DNA from: Candidatus Acidulidesulfobacter diazotrophicus | GTDB lineage: Bacteria; SZUA-79; Acidulodesulfobacterales; Acidulodesulfobacteraceae | Assembly (NCBI GenBank): GCA_004195025.1 | Contig: SGBB01000007.1 | Coordinates: 26,412-90,411 of the forward strand | Length of the DNA: 64,000 nucleotides | Reading direction: 5' to 3' | In this document: positions 28,749 through 36,961 of the stretch, one piece after another | Layout: every line of letters starts with the position of its first letter | Position numbering within the stretch: position 1 is the stretch's first letter | Program-made: the position numbers and the translations under genes | Notes under the pieces: generated by a model | Database searches by the model: none | What the model was told of the DNA's origin: nothing | Seen by the model: the letters and a program-made list of their open reading frames with translations, nothing else

Positions 28749-29264
28749 ATGGAGCAAGAAGCAATTAATTTGCCGAAAGATAAAAAAGCTGATAAAAATA
28801 CCGGCGCAGACGAAATAATACAATTAGTCACATTCACGTTGGGCAGCGAAGAATTTGCTTTAGACATATTAAAAGTTCAAGAAATCAACAGGATGGTAGA
28901 AATAACTAAAGTTCCTAAAGCGCCTAATTTTGTCGAAGGAGTCATAAATCTGCGGGGTAAAGTTATTCCTATAGTAGATATAAGGAAAAAATTTCATTTA
29001 AATTTGAAAGAATCCACAAAAGATACAAGAATTATTGTTGTAAATATATTGGGTAAAACCATAGGTCTTATAGTTGATAGCGTATCCGAAGTTTTACGAA
29101 TTAATTCAAATACTATTCAGCCTCCCCCTCCGCTTGTTGCAGGTTTAGATTCCGATTATATAAAAGGCGTAGGCAAACTTGACGACAGACTTATTATACT
29201 TCTTGATATAGATAAAATTTTTACAACGGGCGAGCATCGTTTAATTGAGTCAACTATCAAATAA
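28749..29264 (+). CDS. cheW: Chemotaxis coupling protein CheW
   Basis: CheW links receptors to CheA. The 171-residue protein has a charged N-terminal lead of 25 residues, then the CheW core: VTFTLGSEEFALDILKVQEI, VPKAPNFVEGVINLRGKVIP, DIRKKFHL and IGLIVDSVSEVLRI. A perfect AGGAGG (28735-28740) ribosome binding site precedes the ATG. It is the first gene of a cheW-parA-cheW-like group. Confidence 0.95.
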   Translation: MEQEAINLPKDKKADKNTGADEIIQLVTFTLGSEEFALDILKVQEINRMVEITKVPKAPNFVEGVINLRGKVIPIVDIRKKFHLNLKESTKDTRIIVVNILGKTIGLIVDSVSEVLRINSNTIQPPPPLVAGLDSDYIKGVGKLDDRLIILLDIDKIFTTGEHRLIESTIK

Positions 29265-29283
29265 ATAATCATATAAAACATTT

Positions 29284-30087
29284 ATGATTTGTAAAAAAAG
29301 ACCGTTTATTTATGCAATTGCAAATCAAAAAGGAGGGGTTGGAAAAACTACTACCGCATTAACTCTTGCGAGTTCTTTATCTATTTTAGAGCAAAATGTT
29401 TTATTGATAGATATTGACCCTCAGGCGAGTTTAACTAATCACTTAGCTATTGAACCAGAAATGGTTGAAAATTCTATAGGCAGTTTGCTTGTTTCAGAAA
29501 CATCGGATATTGAACAATTTATTATTAAAAAATATAAAATTAAAGGTGGCGGAGGTATTGACATTATACCTTCCAATATTAATCTTGCAAAAATAGAATC
29601 AAATCTCTCGGCTTCCAATGGAGGAGGGTTGCAATTAAAAGAAAAATTAAAGTATTTGCCTGATTATTACGATTATGTTATAATAGATTCGTCTCCCGCT
29701 TTAAGCGTGCTTTTAATTAGCGCTATCGCAGCATGCGACGGTATAATAATACCAGTCGTAGCTGATTATTTATCGGTAAGAGGGGTAGAATTGCTTATAA
29801 AAACTATACAAAAGGTGGAAAATGCGCTTAATGTAAAGCGCGATTATAAACTTTTAATAACTATGTTCGATAAAAGAACAAATTCATCTTTAAAGTCTTT
29901 GAATTATTTTAAAAATAATTACAAAGAGAATAGTTTTGATAATTTCATAAATGCAGACACAAAATTTAAAGATGCAAGTTTTATTAAAAAACCTTTAACT
30001 TATTATGAAGTTAGGTCTCGCGGATCTATTGATTATCTACTCATAGCTCGCGAGATTCTAAGTGCTTCGGCAAAAGGAGGGGAATAA
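29284..30087 (+). CDS. ParA/Soj-family ATPase of the chemotaxis cluster (ParC-like)
   Basis: A 267-residue deviant Walker A ATPase: FIYAIANQKGGVGKTTTALT, the segment LLIDIDPQASLTNHL, and YVIIDSSPALSVLLISAIAA. Chromosome-partition ParA proteins pair with parB and parS, but no parB gene is nearby. Instead the gene lies between two CheW-domain genes. ParA homologues in this setting (ParC of Vibrio, PpfA of Rhodobacter) position chemosensory arrays. The end of the gene falls 1 base before the ATG of the next gene, whose ribosome binding site is inside this coding region. Confidence 0.85.
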   Translation: MICKKRPFIYAIANQKGGVGKTTTALTLASSLSILEQNVLLIDIDPQASLTNHLAIEPEMVENSIGSLLVSETSDIEQFIIKKYKIKGGGGIDIIPSNINLAKIESNLSASNGGGLQLKEKLKYLPDYYDYVIIDSSPALSVLLISAIAACDGIIIPVVADYLSVRGVELLIKTIQKVENALNVKRDYKLLITMFDKRTNSSLKSLNYFKNNYKENSFDNFINADTKFKDASFIKKPLTYYEVRSRGSIDYLLIAREILSASAKGGE

Positions 30088-30088
30088 A

Positions 30089-30880
30089 ATGCAAAACAAT
30101 TTTGTAGCAGAAAATTCTTTTACAAAAGAACCTGATCTTATAAGTCCTTGGATCGACAGACTTTTAGTCATAGATAATATAGACAATATTATTAAAGAAG
30201 ATAATGCTGCAAAATCCCCATCTAACATTATATCATTAAACAGCGCTAAATTAAACCAAGGAATATTCTCTGTAAATTCCGAAAATGATGAAGATTTAGA
30301 AGAAGAAGGCGCCAGAATTTATACGTATCCTGTTAAAAAAATATTAACTGCCGATAATAATAATAATATAGATAATAAAATTTTAAACAGCTTTGTTTTT
30401 GAAAAAAATCTTGAAAAAGAAATTACATATTTAAGTTTCAATATTGATAATTCTTATTTTTCTTTTCCGGTAGAAAATATACTTGAAATTATAAGATACA
30501 TAAAACCTTTTAAGCTATATACAAATAAAATAGAGCTTTTAGGGTTAATTAATCATAGAGGTATTGCTATTCCTATATATGATTTTTTTGCCGTTAACTC
30601 TCATGATTCTTATACTTACGATTCCTATAATAGACTTGCTTTATTTAATGGAAACAGATTTAAATATATAGTAATATGTTCTTATAACGAAGAAAATTTC
30701 GGTTTATGTATAAATAATGCAGGCACAATAAAAAAAATAAAGAATAAAGAGCTGATAACGCCAAATATTATTAAATATAAAAATTCAAAAAATCTGATCT
30801 ACAAATTATATGAGAATGAAGAAGGTAAATTTTCTTCAATAATTGAAATGCGGAACCTTTATGATTATCTAAAATTATAA
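30089..30880 (+). CDS. CheW-domain protein with N-terminal extension (ParP-like candidate)
   Basis: The 263-residue protein has an N-terminal part of about 110 residues with no recognisable domain, followed by a diverged CheW domain: ITYLSFNIDNSYFSFPVENI, KIELLGLINHRGIAIPIYDF and FGLCINNAGTIKKIKNKEL. I take ATG 30089, preceded by AGGAGGGG, instead of the upstream GTG at 30062. Being directly coupled to the ParA-type gene, it may connect that ATPase to the CheA/CheW array as ParP does in Vibrio. This role is inferred from order and domain only. Confidence 0.75.
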   Translation: MQNNFVAENSFTKEPDLISPWIDRLLVIDNIDNIIKEDNAAKSPSNIISLNSAKLNQGIFSVNSENDEDLEEEGARIYTYPVKKILTADNNNNIDNKILNSFVFEKNLEKEITYLSFNIDNSYFSFPVENILEIIRYIKPFKLYTNKIELLGLINHRGIAIPIYDFFAVNSHDSYTYDSYNRLALFNGNRFKYIVICSYNEENFGLCINNAGTIKKIKNKELITPNIIKYKNSKNLIYKLYENEEGKFSSIIEMRNLYDYLKL

Positions 30881-30908
30881 ATAAATAAATTGACTTTACC
30901 TATGCATT

Positions 30909-31229
30909 ATGGCAGGTATAATAGAAATTCAGCAAATTATAACTAATGCTTCTTTAGTAGAAAAAGTAGCTTCTACCCCTCAAACTTTTGCAATAAATTC
31001 CAATAGTATTTCTAAAGAAAAAAACGACAATACAGGAATAAAAAAATCAGATACCGTAAATGAAACAAATGAAGTTTTAGAGCCTATTGACGAAAATTAC
31101 GGTAATTTTGAAGAAAATAAAGAAGAAGAACAAAAAAAACAAGAAGAACAAGAAGAACAAGAAGAAACCAAAACTAATGCAGGCAGCTCAGAAAATAATA
31201 CTCTTCATCATATTAATATTATGGTCTAA
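30909..31229 (+). CDS. Small acidic protein of unknown function in the flagellar cluster
   Basis: A 106-residue protein beginning MAGIIEIQQIITNASLVEKV and ending HHINIMV. The middle is a low-complexity Glu/Gln/Lys run (about 68-92). It lies 28 bases after the CheW-like gene and 18 before the FliK-like gene. Small proteins with a similar start and a final (H)INI or IDI strand occur in other flagellar operons, but I cannot name a family. Its position in the run makes it likely to be translated. Confidence 0.55.
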   Translation: MAGIIEIQQIITNASLVEKVASTPQTFAINSNSISKEKNDNTGIKKSDTVNETNEVLEPIDENYGNFEENKEEEQKKQEEQEEQEETKTNAGSSENNTLHHINIMV

Positions 31230-31247
31230 ATTTAATTTATTTAATTT

Positions 31248-32105
31248 ATGAACTTACCGCATGACAACCTTATTAATCAAATAAACTTTAATACAAACAT
31301 TAATATATCAAAAATATTAATAAATAAAAGTTTAACTAATTTGTTAGACTCTATAACAGTTAATGATATTATTGATGTTCAATTAGTTGACGCAGAAATA
31401 TCAGGCTCTTTATTTACAGGAATTCTATCTTTTAACGGAAAATTATTTAAAGCCGTAATACCTGAATCTATTTATAACGAGTTTAAAGCGTCCGCGGCAG
31501 CAAACTCTCAATCAGGAGAAAACTTTACATTACAATTAAGCGCAGAATCTATAAACGGTAGTAATGTTATTTTTAAAATAGTTAACGAATCGTTAGATCA
31601 AAATAACTTAAATCTTTTTAATGCAGTTATTAAAAATATAACCGGTTTAATTAAAGAAAATTTTACAATATTTGCGGATACCAATTTAAATTTAAATATA
31701 AATATCAACAACTTAACAGCAGATATTAAAAATAATACATTAATTTTAAATTTTGGTTTAAATAATTCAGGCGATTTTGCTTCCGTATTTATAGTCTCTA
31801 GAAAAGAAGAAGATATTAGCAGGAATTCAAATAAGAAAAATAAATTAAATTCTTACGGTTATTTCTTTATGGTTGAAATTCAAATTAAACCGCTCGGACT
31901 CTTAAAATTGTCTTCTTATTATTTTAACGGCAATTTAGTTTTAAATTTTAAAACATATTCAAAAACTGCAGAAATATTAATAAAACAAAATATTAATATA
32001 TTGAAAGAAGAACTGCTCAAAGATAACATAACTTTAAAAGATATCGGATTTAATAAAAATATTTCAAATGAAGAATTTAACGGTATAATAAATGAACAAG
32101 CATAA
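31248..32105 (+). CDS. Second FliK-like protein (hook-length control domain)
   Basis: A 285-residue protein with no signal or membrane segment. The C-terminal ~100 residues resemble the Flg_hook domain: FFMVEIQIKPLGLLKLSSYY, then FNGNLVLNFKTYSKTAEILI and an alternating helix ending LKDIGF. This is the same pattern as the FliK C-terminus. The N-terminal half has a beta-rich segment (NDIIDVQLVDAEISGSLFTG). It overlaps by 14 bases a gene for a stand-alone FlhB C-terminal domain, as in the ylqG-ylqH pair of Bacillus. It may act on export switching; the exact role is unknown. Confidence 0.65.
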   Translation: MNLPHDNLINQINFNTNINISKILINKSLTNLLDSITVNDIIDVQLVDAEISGSLFTGILSFNGKLFKAVIPESIYNEFKASAAANSQSGENFTLQLSAESINGSNVIFKIVNESLDQNNLNLFNAVIKNITGLIKENFTIFADTNLNLNININNLTADIKNNTLILNFGLNNSGDFASVFIVSRKEEDISRNSNKKNKLNSYGYFFMVEIQIKPLGLLKLSSYYFNGNLVLNFKTYSKTAEILIKQNINILKEELLKDNITLKDIGFNKNISNEEFNGIINEQA

Positions 32106-32361
32106 TAAAGAATTAACGGCTGTTGCGTTAAAATACGATAAAGATAAAAATAAAGCTCCTGTTTTAATAGCAAAAGGTAAAGGCAAATTAGCGGAAAAAA
32201 TTAAAGCCATAGCAAAAGAAAATAATATTCCTATAATAGAAAACAAAGGTCTTGCAGAAATTATAGACAAACTAGAAATTTACGAAGAAGTCCCCCCTGA
32301 ACTTTATAAGGTAATAGCTCATATTTTTGCGTTTATCTATAAATTAAATAATAAAATATAA
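32092..32361 (+). CDS. Stand-alone FlhB C-terminal domain protein (FlhX/YlqH type)
   Basis: The 89-residue protein is collinear with the cytoplasmic FlhB-CC part produced by autocleavage: ELTAVALKYDKDKNKAPVLI, AKGKGKLAEKIKAIAKENNI and EEVPPELYKVIAHIFAFIY. Compared with FlhB at 14516 it lacks the membrane domain and the NPTH cleavage motif, beginning just after that point. Such proteins can stand in for the FlhB C-terminal fragment in some bacteria. It overlaps the FliK-like gene by 14 bases and ends 24 bases from a convergent gene. Confidence 0.88.
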   Translation: MNKHNKELTAVALKYDKDKNKAPVLIAKGKGKLAEKIKAIAKENNIPIIENKGLAEIIDKLEIYEEVPPELYKVIAHIFAFIYKLNNKI

Positions 32362-32385
32362 ATATGCCCGTAATTTATAGATTTA

Positions 32386-33117
32386 TTACAACTCTCTGTC
32401 TTTAGCCACTATTTCTCTTTGCCTTTTAAATATATATTTAAACATTATATCCTGTTCTTTTGGTTTTAAATTAATTATTTGCACTCCTATTTTGTATCTT
32501 GTATCTTTTTTTATTGATGCTTTTATTTCAGCCCTTACTATAATGGAAGGAAGGTTGGGAAATTCTAATTTCATATTTTCTATTACTGTATGTTTTTCAA
32601 AATAAAAATAGGATAAAAAAGAAAACCCCTCACCTGAAATATCATAAATTGTAAAGTTATGGTATTTATTTATCCAAAAAAATGATATTTTTACAGGTTC
32701 CGACATAGAAGGTTCTATTCTGAAAAATTTTCTTTTTTCAATAGAATAAATTTCTAACGGCGTATAAATGTTAAAATTAAAATAATTATTATCTTCCGCA
32801 AAATTATAGAGTTTAGATAAAAAATAATGATCTTTATCTTTAAAGTTAAAATTAACTTTAAGATAAGTTGAAGACAGCATTTTTAAATTGCCGTCTTCTG
32901 GCATTAAAGAATCAATCATAATAATATCATCGTTAACTTTAATAATATTAGTAGAATAATCGCTATTGTTGTCAGAAGTTTGCAAATCAGGAACAAAAGG
33001 GTAAATTATTAAATTTTTTTTTGTTTGTGCGAAATTTTTTAAAATATTTACTATTTCTTTACTTCGAGAAACAATATCTGTATTAGGATTTTCTTTAATT
33101 TTTTTTAAATCGAACAT
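32386..33117 (-). CDS. YcgR-like PilZ-domain c-di-GMP receptor
   Basis: A 243-residue protein in two domains. Residues 1-125 form a YcgR-N-like beta domain (IKVNDDIIMIDSLMP). Residues 128-235 are PilZ with the c-di-GMP motif RKFFR (KRKFFRIEP) and the second motif DISGEGF. YcgR-type proteins bind the motor or stator on c-di-GMP binding and slow rotation. It is encoded opposite to the flanking flagellar genes, convergent with the FlhB-C gene and divergent from flgF. Confidence 0.88.
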   Translation of the reverse strand: MFDLKKIKENPNTDIVSRSKEIVNILKNFAQTKKNLIIYPFVPDLQTSDNNSDYSTNIIKVNDDIIMIDSLMPEDGNLKMLSSTYLKVNFNFKDKDHYFLSKLYNFAEDNNYFNFNIYTPLEIYSIEKRKFFRIEPSMSEPVKISFFWINKYHNFTIYDISGEGFSFLSYFYFEKHTVIENMKLEFPNLPSIIVRAEIKASIKKDTRYKIGVQIINLKPKEQDIMFKYIFKRQREIVAKDREL

Positions 33118-33120
33118 AAA

Positions 33121-33172
33121 TATTCAATAGTTATTATTTTAATAGATATTCAATAGTTATTATTTTAATAGA
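33121..33172. repeat. 26-bp tandem duplication upstream of the PilZ gene
   Basis: The unit tattcaatagttattatttt plus aataga occurs at 33121-33146 and 33147-33172. It lies just upstream of the minus-strand PilZ gene, in the divergent spacer shared with flgF. A few more bases of a third unit follow. Confidence 0.8.
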
Positions 33173-33316
33173 CATTCAAGATATTTATATTAGAATTGCT
33201 TAAATATTATAAATTATATTTATATATAATATCAATTTAAAAATAAAATTACATTTAATATCGGCAATTTTTTCCGTTTTTATTTAAAAATATGAGAAAT
33301 TTTTTCCTTAATTAAA

Positions 33317-33332
33317 TGGCATATTTATTGCG
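33317..33332 (+). promoter_or_regulatory. Sigma-54 (-24/-12) promoter for the flgF-G-A-H-I operon
   Basis: TGGCATATTTATTGCG has TGGCA and TTGC with exact sigma-54 spacing. It ends 60 bases upstream of the flgF start, the same geometry as at fliL. Confidence 0.75.
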
Positions 33333-33392
33333 TATAAATATAATAATAAAAAAAACTAATAAAAAAAACTAATTTTTTTAGGAGATTTAAAA

Positions 33393-34169
33393 TTGAACGG
33401 CGGACTATATATTAATTTAAGCGGAATTATATCGGAAGGCAATAAAATGAATATTATTACTAATAATCTTGCCAATATAAATACCGTCGGATATAAAAGC
33501 GAAGGTTCGGTGTTCGGCGATTTTTTATCCCAAAAAGCTATTAGCGCCGTAAATGCAGGCGATAAAAAACCTCTTGCAGACAATCAATATCCTATTATGC
33601 TTTACAGTTATAATAATTTTTCTCAAGGAGCGTTAAAACATACAGGAAACAGATTAGATTTAGCTATTTCAGGCAAAGGTTTTTTTGTAGTTAAAACGCC
33701 TGAAGGAATTAAATATACAAGGAACGGTTCTTTCTCGTTAAATAGCGACAATCAGATTGTAACGCAAGAAGGGTATCCTGTTTTAGGCACTAACGGAAAA
33801 CCGATTAGTCTTACTGAAAGGGGCTCAAATATTACGATTACACAGAATGGTATTATAAATATTTTAAATCCGCAAACTGATGAAAATCAATATGCAGGTA
33901 AAATTGAAACAGTTGATTTTAAAAATCCTTCATTGCTTTCAAGAAACGGCAATACGTTATTTTCAGAGACTAAACAGTCGGGAAAATCAGCGCTGCTTAA
34001 AAATCCAAAAATTGAGCAAGGATATATAGAAGAATCAAATGTCAATGAAATTCAAAGCATGGTTGAACTTATAGATATAAGCCAGGTTAAATCTACAATG
34101 AATAATGTCTTAAAATCATATTCTCAAATTGACAATGTTGCAATAAATACCGTAGGAGCTGCAGTTTAG
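33393..34169 (+). CDS. flgF: Flagellar proximal rod protein FlgF
   Basis: Rod subunit, 258 residues, of the FlgE/F/G family: INLSGIISEGNKMNIITNNL then ANINTVGYKSEG at the N-terminus, LDLAISGKGFFVVKTPEGIK and YTRNGSFSLNSDNQIVTQEG in the middle, and GYIEESNVNEIQSMVELIDI at the C-terminus. The start codon is TTG at 33393, 8 bases after a clear AGGAG (33380-33384); no ATG in this frame lies before the conserved N-terminal motif. It precedes flgG. Confidence 0.92.
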   Translation: MNGGLYINLSGIISEGNKMNIITNNLANINTVGYKSEGSVFGDFLSQKAISAVNAGDKKPLADNQYPIMLYSYNNFSQGALKHTGNRLDLAISGKGFFVVKTPEGIKYTRNGSFSLNSDNQIVTQEGYPVLGTNGKPISLTERGSNITITQNGIINILNPQTDENQYAGKIETVDFKNPSLLSRNGNTLFSETKQSGKSALLKNPKIEQGYIEESNVNEIQSMVELIDISQVKSTMNNVLKSYSQIDNVAINTVGAAV

Positions 34170-34332
34170 TTTAAATATACAGCTTACTATTTATTGTCTG
34201 TGGAGATACTTATAATTATTTACTTATGTTTATGCTTATGCTTGACATATATATTGCCGCTGTATTTTTGCTATTCTTATCGTATATGTCTATGCGGGAG
34301 TTTTACTTAATTTAAGGTATTTTTAATTTTAT

Positions 34333-34364
34333 AATTCATATGACAATATTATGCTATATGAATT
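34333..34364. promoter_or_regulatory. Inverted repeat upstream of flgG
   Basis: AATTCATAT (34333-34341) and ATATGAATT (34356-34364) form a 9-base perfect inverted repeat with a 14-base loop, ending 36 bases before the flgG start. It may be a hairpin in the flgF-flgG message or an operator. Upstream at 34238-34253 there is a poor -24/-12-like sequence (TGACATATATATTGCC) that lacks the GG pair. Confidence 0.35.
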
Positions 34365-34400
34365 AATTTATATATTTTATATATAAAGGGAGGGAACAAA

Positions 34401-35186
34401 TTGAGAGCATTATGGACTGCTTCCACTGGTATGGAAGGACAGCAGGTTGAAATAGACAATATAGCAAATAATCTTGCAAATACCAATACTACGGGATATA
34501 AAGAATCAAGAGTTAATTTTGAAGACCTTTTTTATCAGACTATAAAGTCTCCCGGAGCATATTCATCCGAATATACTCAAGTTCCTACGGGAATTCAGTT
34601 AGGACTTGGCTCTAAAGTCTCGTCTATTGAAAAAGAATTTACACAGGGAGATTTACAGCAAACTTCAAATCCGCTTGATTTAGCAATAGAAGGTCAAGGT
34701 TTTTTTCAGATACAGATGGCAAACGGTCAAACGGCATACACAAGAGACGGAACTTTACAGACTAATTCGCAGGGGCAATTAGTGAACGCAACGGGTTATA
34801 CATTAGTTCCGCCTATTACTATTCCTCCGAATGCCACTTCTATAACTATAGCTCAGGACGGCACGGTATCGGCGGCAGTATCCGGTCAAACTAATCCTGT
34901 TCAGGTGGGAACGATTACGCTGACCAATTTTATTAATCCTGCAGGTTTGAACAGCATAGGACACAATTTATATCTTCAAACATCCGCTTCAGGTGTTCCT
35001 GAAGTCGGAACGCCCGGTCAAAACGGCTTAGGAACCATACAGCAGGGATTCTTAGAGATGTCCAATGTTAATTTAGTAGGACAGATGGTATCTATGATTA
35101 CGGCGCAAAATGCTTATACGATAGATTCAAAAGCTATAACTATTGCAAATCAGATGCTTCAAACAGCTGCATCTTTGGTTCCGTAA
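34401..35186 (+). CDS. flgG: Flagellar distal rod protein FlgG
   Basis: Distal rod subunit of 261 residues, the normal length. N-terminus RALWTASTGMEGQQVEIDNI, then ANNLANTNTTGYKESRVNFE. The signature NPLDLAIEGQGFFQI is followed by the C-terminus GFLEMSNVNLVGQMVSMITA and QNAYTIDSKAI. The start is TTG at 34401 with a strong GGGAGGG ribosome binding site, as with its neighbour flgF. It heads the flgG-A-H-I group. Confidence 0.96.
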   Translation: MRALWTASTGMEGQQVEIDNIANNLANTNTTGYKESRVNFEDLFYQTIKSPGAYSSEYTQVPTGIQLGLGSKVSSIEKEFTQGDLQQTSNPLDLAIEGQGFFQIQMANGQTAYTRDGTLQTNSQGQLVNATGYTLVPPITIPPNATSITIAQDGTVSAAVSGQTNPVQVGTITLTNFINPAGLNSIGHNLYLQTSASGVPEVGTPGQNGLGTIQQGFLEMSNVNLVGQMVSMITAQNAYTIDSKAITIANQMLQTAASLVP

Positions 35187-35218
35187 TTAGATTTTTAAGA
35201 GATTAGCAAATATAAACT

Positions 35219-35992
35219 ATGAAATATAAATTTAAATTAAATTTAGTTACAATGTTTCTTTTATCTGTTTTTATTTATGTTAATGCTAATAATGTTTACG
35301 CATCCGAGACTGCGGCAGGCAAAATTAAAGGCGGAAATTTTCTTTCATCAAAGAGTTTAAAGAATAATATAATTAAATTTTTTTTTAACAGTATTCCTTC
35401 AGGCTATAAAAATTATGTTAAATATATGCATATTTCAAATTTTAAATTATCTATAAATAATTTTAATAGAATCAATATGCAGAATTATTTTATAAAATAC
35501 GATTTTTATAATCAAGGTTTCGCAGGAATGCATACGGCAGTTATTAAACTAATAAGCAAAAGAAACGGCAAACTTATTAAATTATTCTATGCCGATTTTA
35601 ATAATACAATAATTGCGCCGGTTGTTATTTCTTCATGCCCTATAGGAAAATTTCAGATTTTAAATAAAAAAGAGTTAAAAATTAGAAGTATTAATATTCC
35701 AAATATTTATGGAGGATATAATTTTTATTTAAATAAAACTGCAGGAAAAGAAGCAGTGATTTTTATACCTCAAAATACTCCCATTACTAAAATAAACTCG
35801 GAAAGAAAAAGGATTATTAATTTTGGAGATATTATATCAATAGTTTATAAAAAGTACGGCATAAATATAAAAATTAGAGGAATGGCTCTGCAAGCCGGCG
35901 CTTATGGTCAGCATATAAGAGTAAAAAATCTTGAATCAGGCAATATTATTACAGGTAGGGTAAAAACAAATAAATTGGTTACGGTGAATTAA
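35219..35992 (+). CDS. flgA: P-ring assembly chaperone FlgA
   Basis: A 257-residue exported protein with a signal peptide (about 1-28, ending VYASE). The C-terminal SAF-like domain shows IVYKKYGINIKIRGMALQAG, AYGQHIRVKNLESGNIITGR, then VKTNKLVTVN, the standard FlgA ending. The N-terminal half is poorly conserved. FlgA is a periplasmic chaperone for FlgI, encoded here two genes downstream. It lies 32 bases after flgG. Confidence 0.88.
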   Translation: MKYKFKLNLVTMFLLSVFIYVNANNVYASETAAGKIKGGNFLSSKSLKNNIIKFFFNSIPSGYKNYVKYMHISNFKLSINNFNRINMQNYFIKYDFYNQGFAGMHTAVIKLISKRNGKLIKLFYADFNNTIIAPVVISSCPIGKFQILNKKELKIRSINIPNIYGGYNFYLNKTAGKEAVIFIPQNTPITKINSERKRIINFGDIISIVYKKYGINIKIRGMALQAGAYGQHIRVKNLESGNIITGRVKTNKLVTVN

Positions 35993-36037
35993 ATTTAAAA
36001 TTATAAAAATAAAAAAATATACGAGTGAGTAAAGATT

Positions 36038-36757
36038 ATGAAAAATATGCTGATTTATAAAATTAATAACAATAAGCATAAAAATAAAATTATATTTGCC
36101 GCAATAATGATTGCAGGCTTATCTTTTACTTTGAGCGGGTGCGCCGGAAATATAACACCTCCTAAATCAATGGTTCCGCCGACCTATGTTAAACCTACGG
36201 CAAAAAATTCTATCATACATAAACAGATAGCAGGTTCTTTATGGACGGGAACATCAGGAGGAACTAATCTATTTACGGATAATAGTGCTTTTACTTTAAA
36301 TGAAGTAGTAACTATAATTGTTGATGATCAAACCCAAGCTCAAGATACGTCAGGCACAACATTATCTAAAAATTCATCGGGGAAGGGAAGTTTTTCGTTT
36401 GGCAGTTCTACGTCAAAACCTACAGGATATAACGGTTCTAATGTTGAAAGTTTTAACGGAGGCGGAGGAGTTTCCGATTCCGGTCAGATTAATACCACTA
36501 TAGAGGCACAGGTTGTAAGGGTTTATCCTAACGGAAATTTAGAATTAAAAGGCGAAAGGATAGTTTCTTTGAACAGGGAAAAAAGATATATTTTAATTAA
36601 GGGGATAGTAAGACCTATTGATATATCCCCGGGTAATACGGTTCTTTCAAGCCAAATTGCGGATGAAAGAATATGGATTAACGGGCAGGGTCCCGTCAAT
36701 TGGCAGCAATCACCAGGCTGGCTGTATCGTATTTTGAATTTCTTATGGCCGTTTTAA
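36038..36757 (+). CDS. flgH: Flagellar L-ring lipoprotein FlgH
   Basis: Outer membrane ring subunit. The signal peptide ends in a lipobox LSGC with Cys35 as the lipidation site. The mature part has SLWTGTSGGTNLFTDNSAFT, LNEVVTIIVDDQTQAQDTSG, ETEVVRVxPNGNL-like IEAQVVRVYPNGNLELKGER and VRPIDISPGNTVLSSQIADE, all typical. At 239 residues it is family-sized. It shows that the cell has an outer membrane. Confidence 0.96.
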   Translation: MKNMLIYKINNNKHKNKIIFAAIMIAGLSFTLSGCAGNITPPKSMVPPTYVKPTAKNSIIHKQIAGSLWTGTSGGTNLFTDNSAFTLNEVVTIIVDDQTQAQDTSGTTLSKNSSGKGSFSFGSSTSKPTGYNGSNVESFNGGGGVSDSGQINTTIEAQVVRVYPNGNLELKGERIVSLNREKRYILIKGIVRPIDISPGNTVLSSQIADERIWINGQGPVNWQQSPGWLYRILNFLWPF

Positions 36758-36961
36758 TGTAAATTTTACTAAAAGTAAATATAATTTTATATGTTTTCAT
36801 TTATTATCAATATCTTATATAATAATAACTAATGTATCAATTTAATATTTATATTTAATATAATAATATAATGTTATCAATATTATCTATCACTCAATAC
36901 ACACTTTGCGTGTTATTTGTTATGTTAAAATATAATACAATAATATTATCGGAGAAAATAA

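Noticed and set aside
29284..30087. Chromosome partition ParA
   Set aside because: No parB gene or parS sites are seen, and both neighbours are CheW-domain genes.
33258..33275. Another right end of the MITE-like element (atatcggcaatttttt)
   Set aside because: The match is short and the ending ttttggg is missing, so chance similarity cannot be excluded.
34238..34253. Sigma-54 promoter for flgG
   Set aside because: TGACATATATATTGCC lacks the invariant GG pair; flgG can be transcribed from the flgF promoter.
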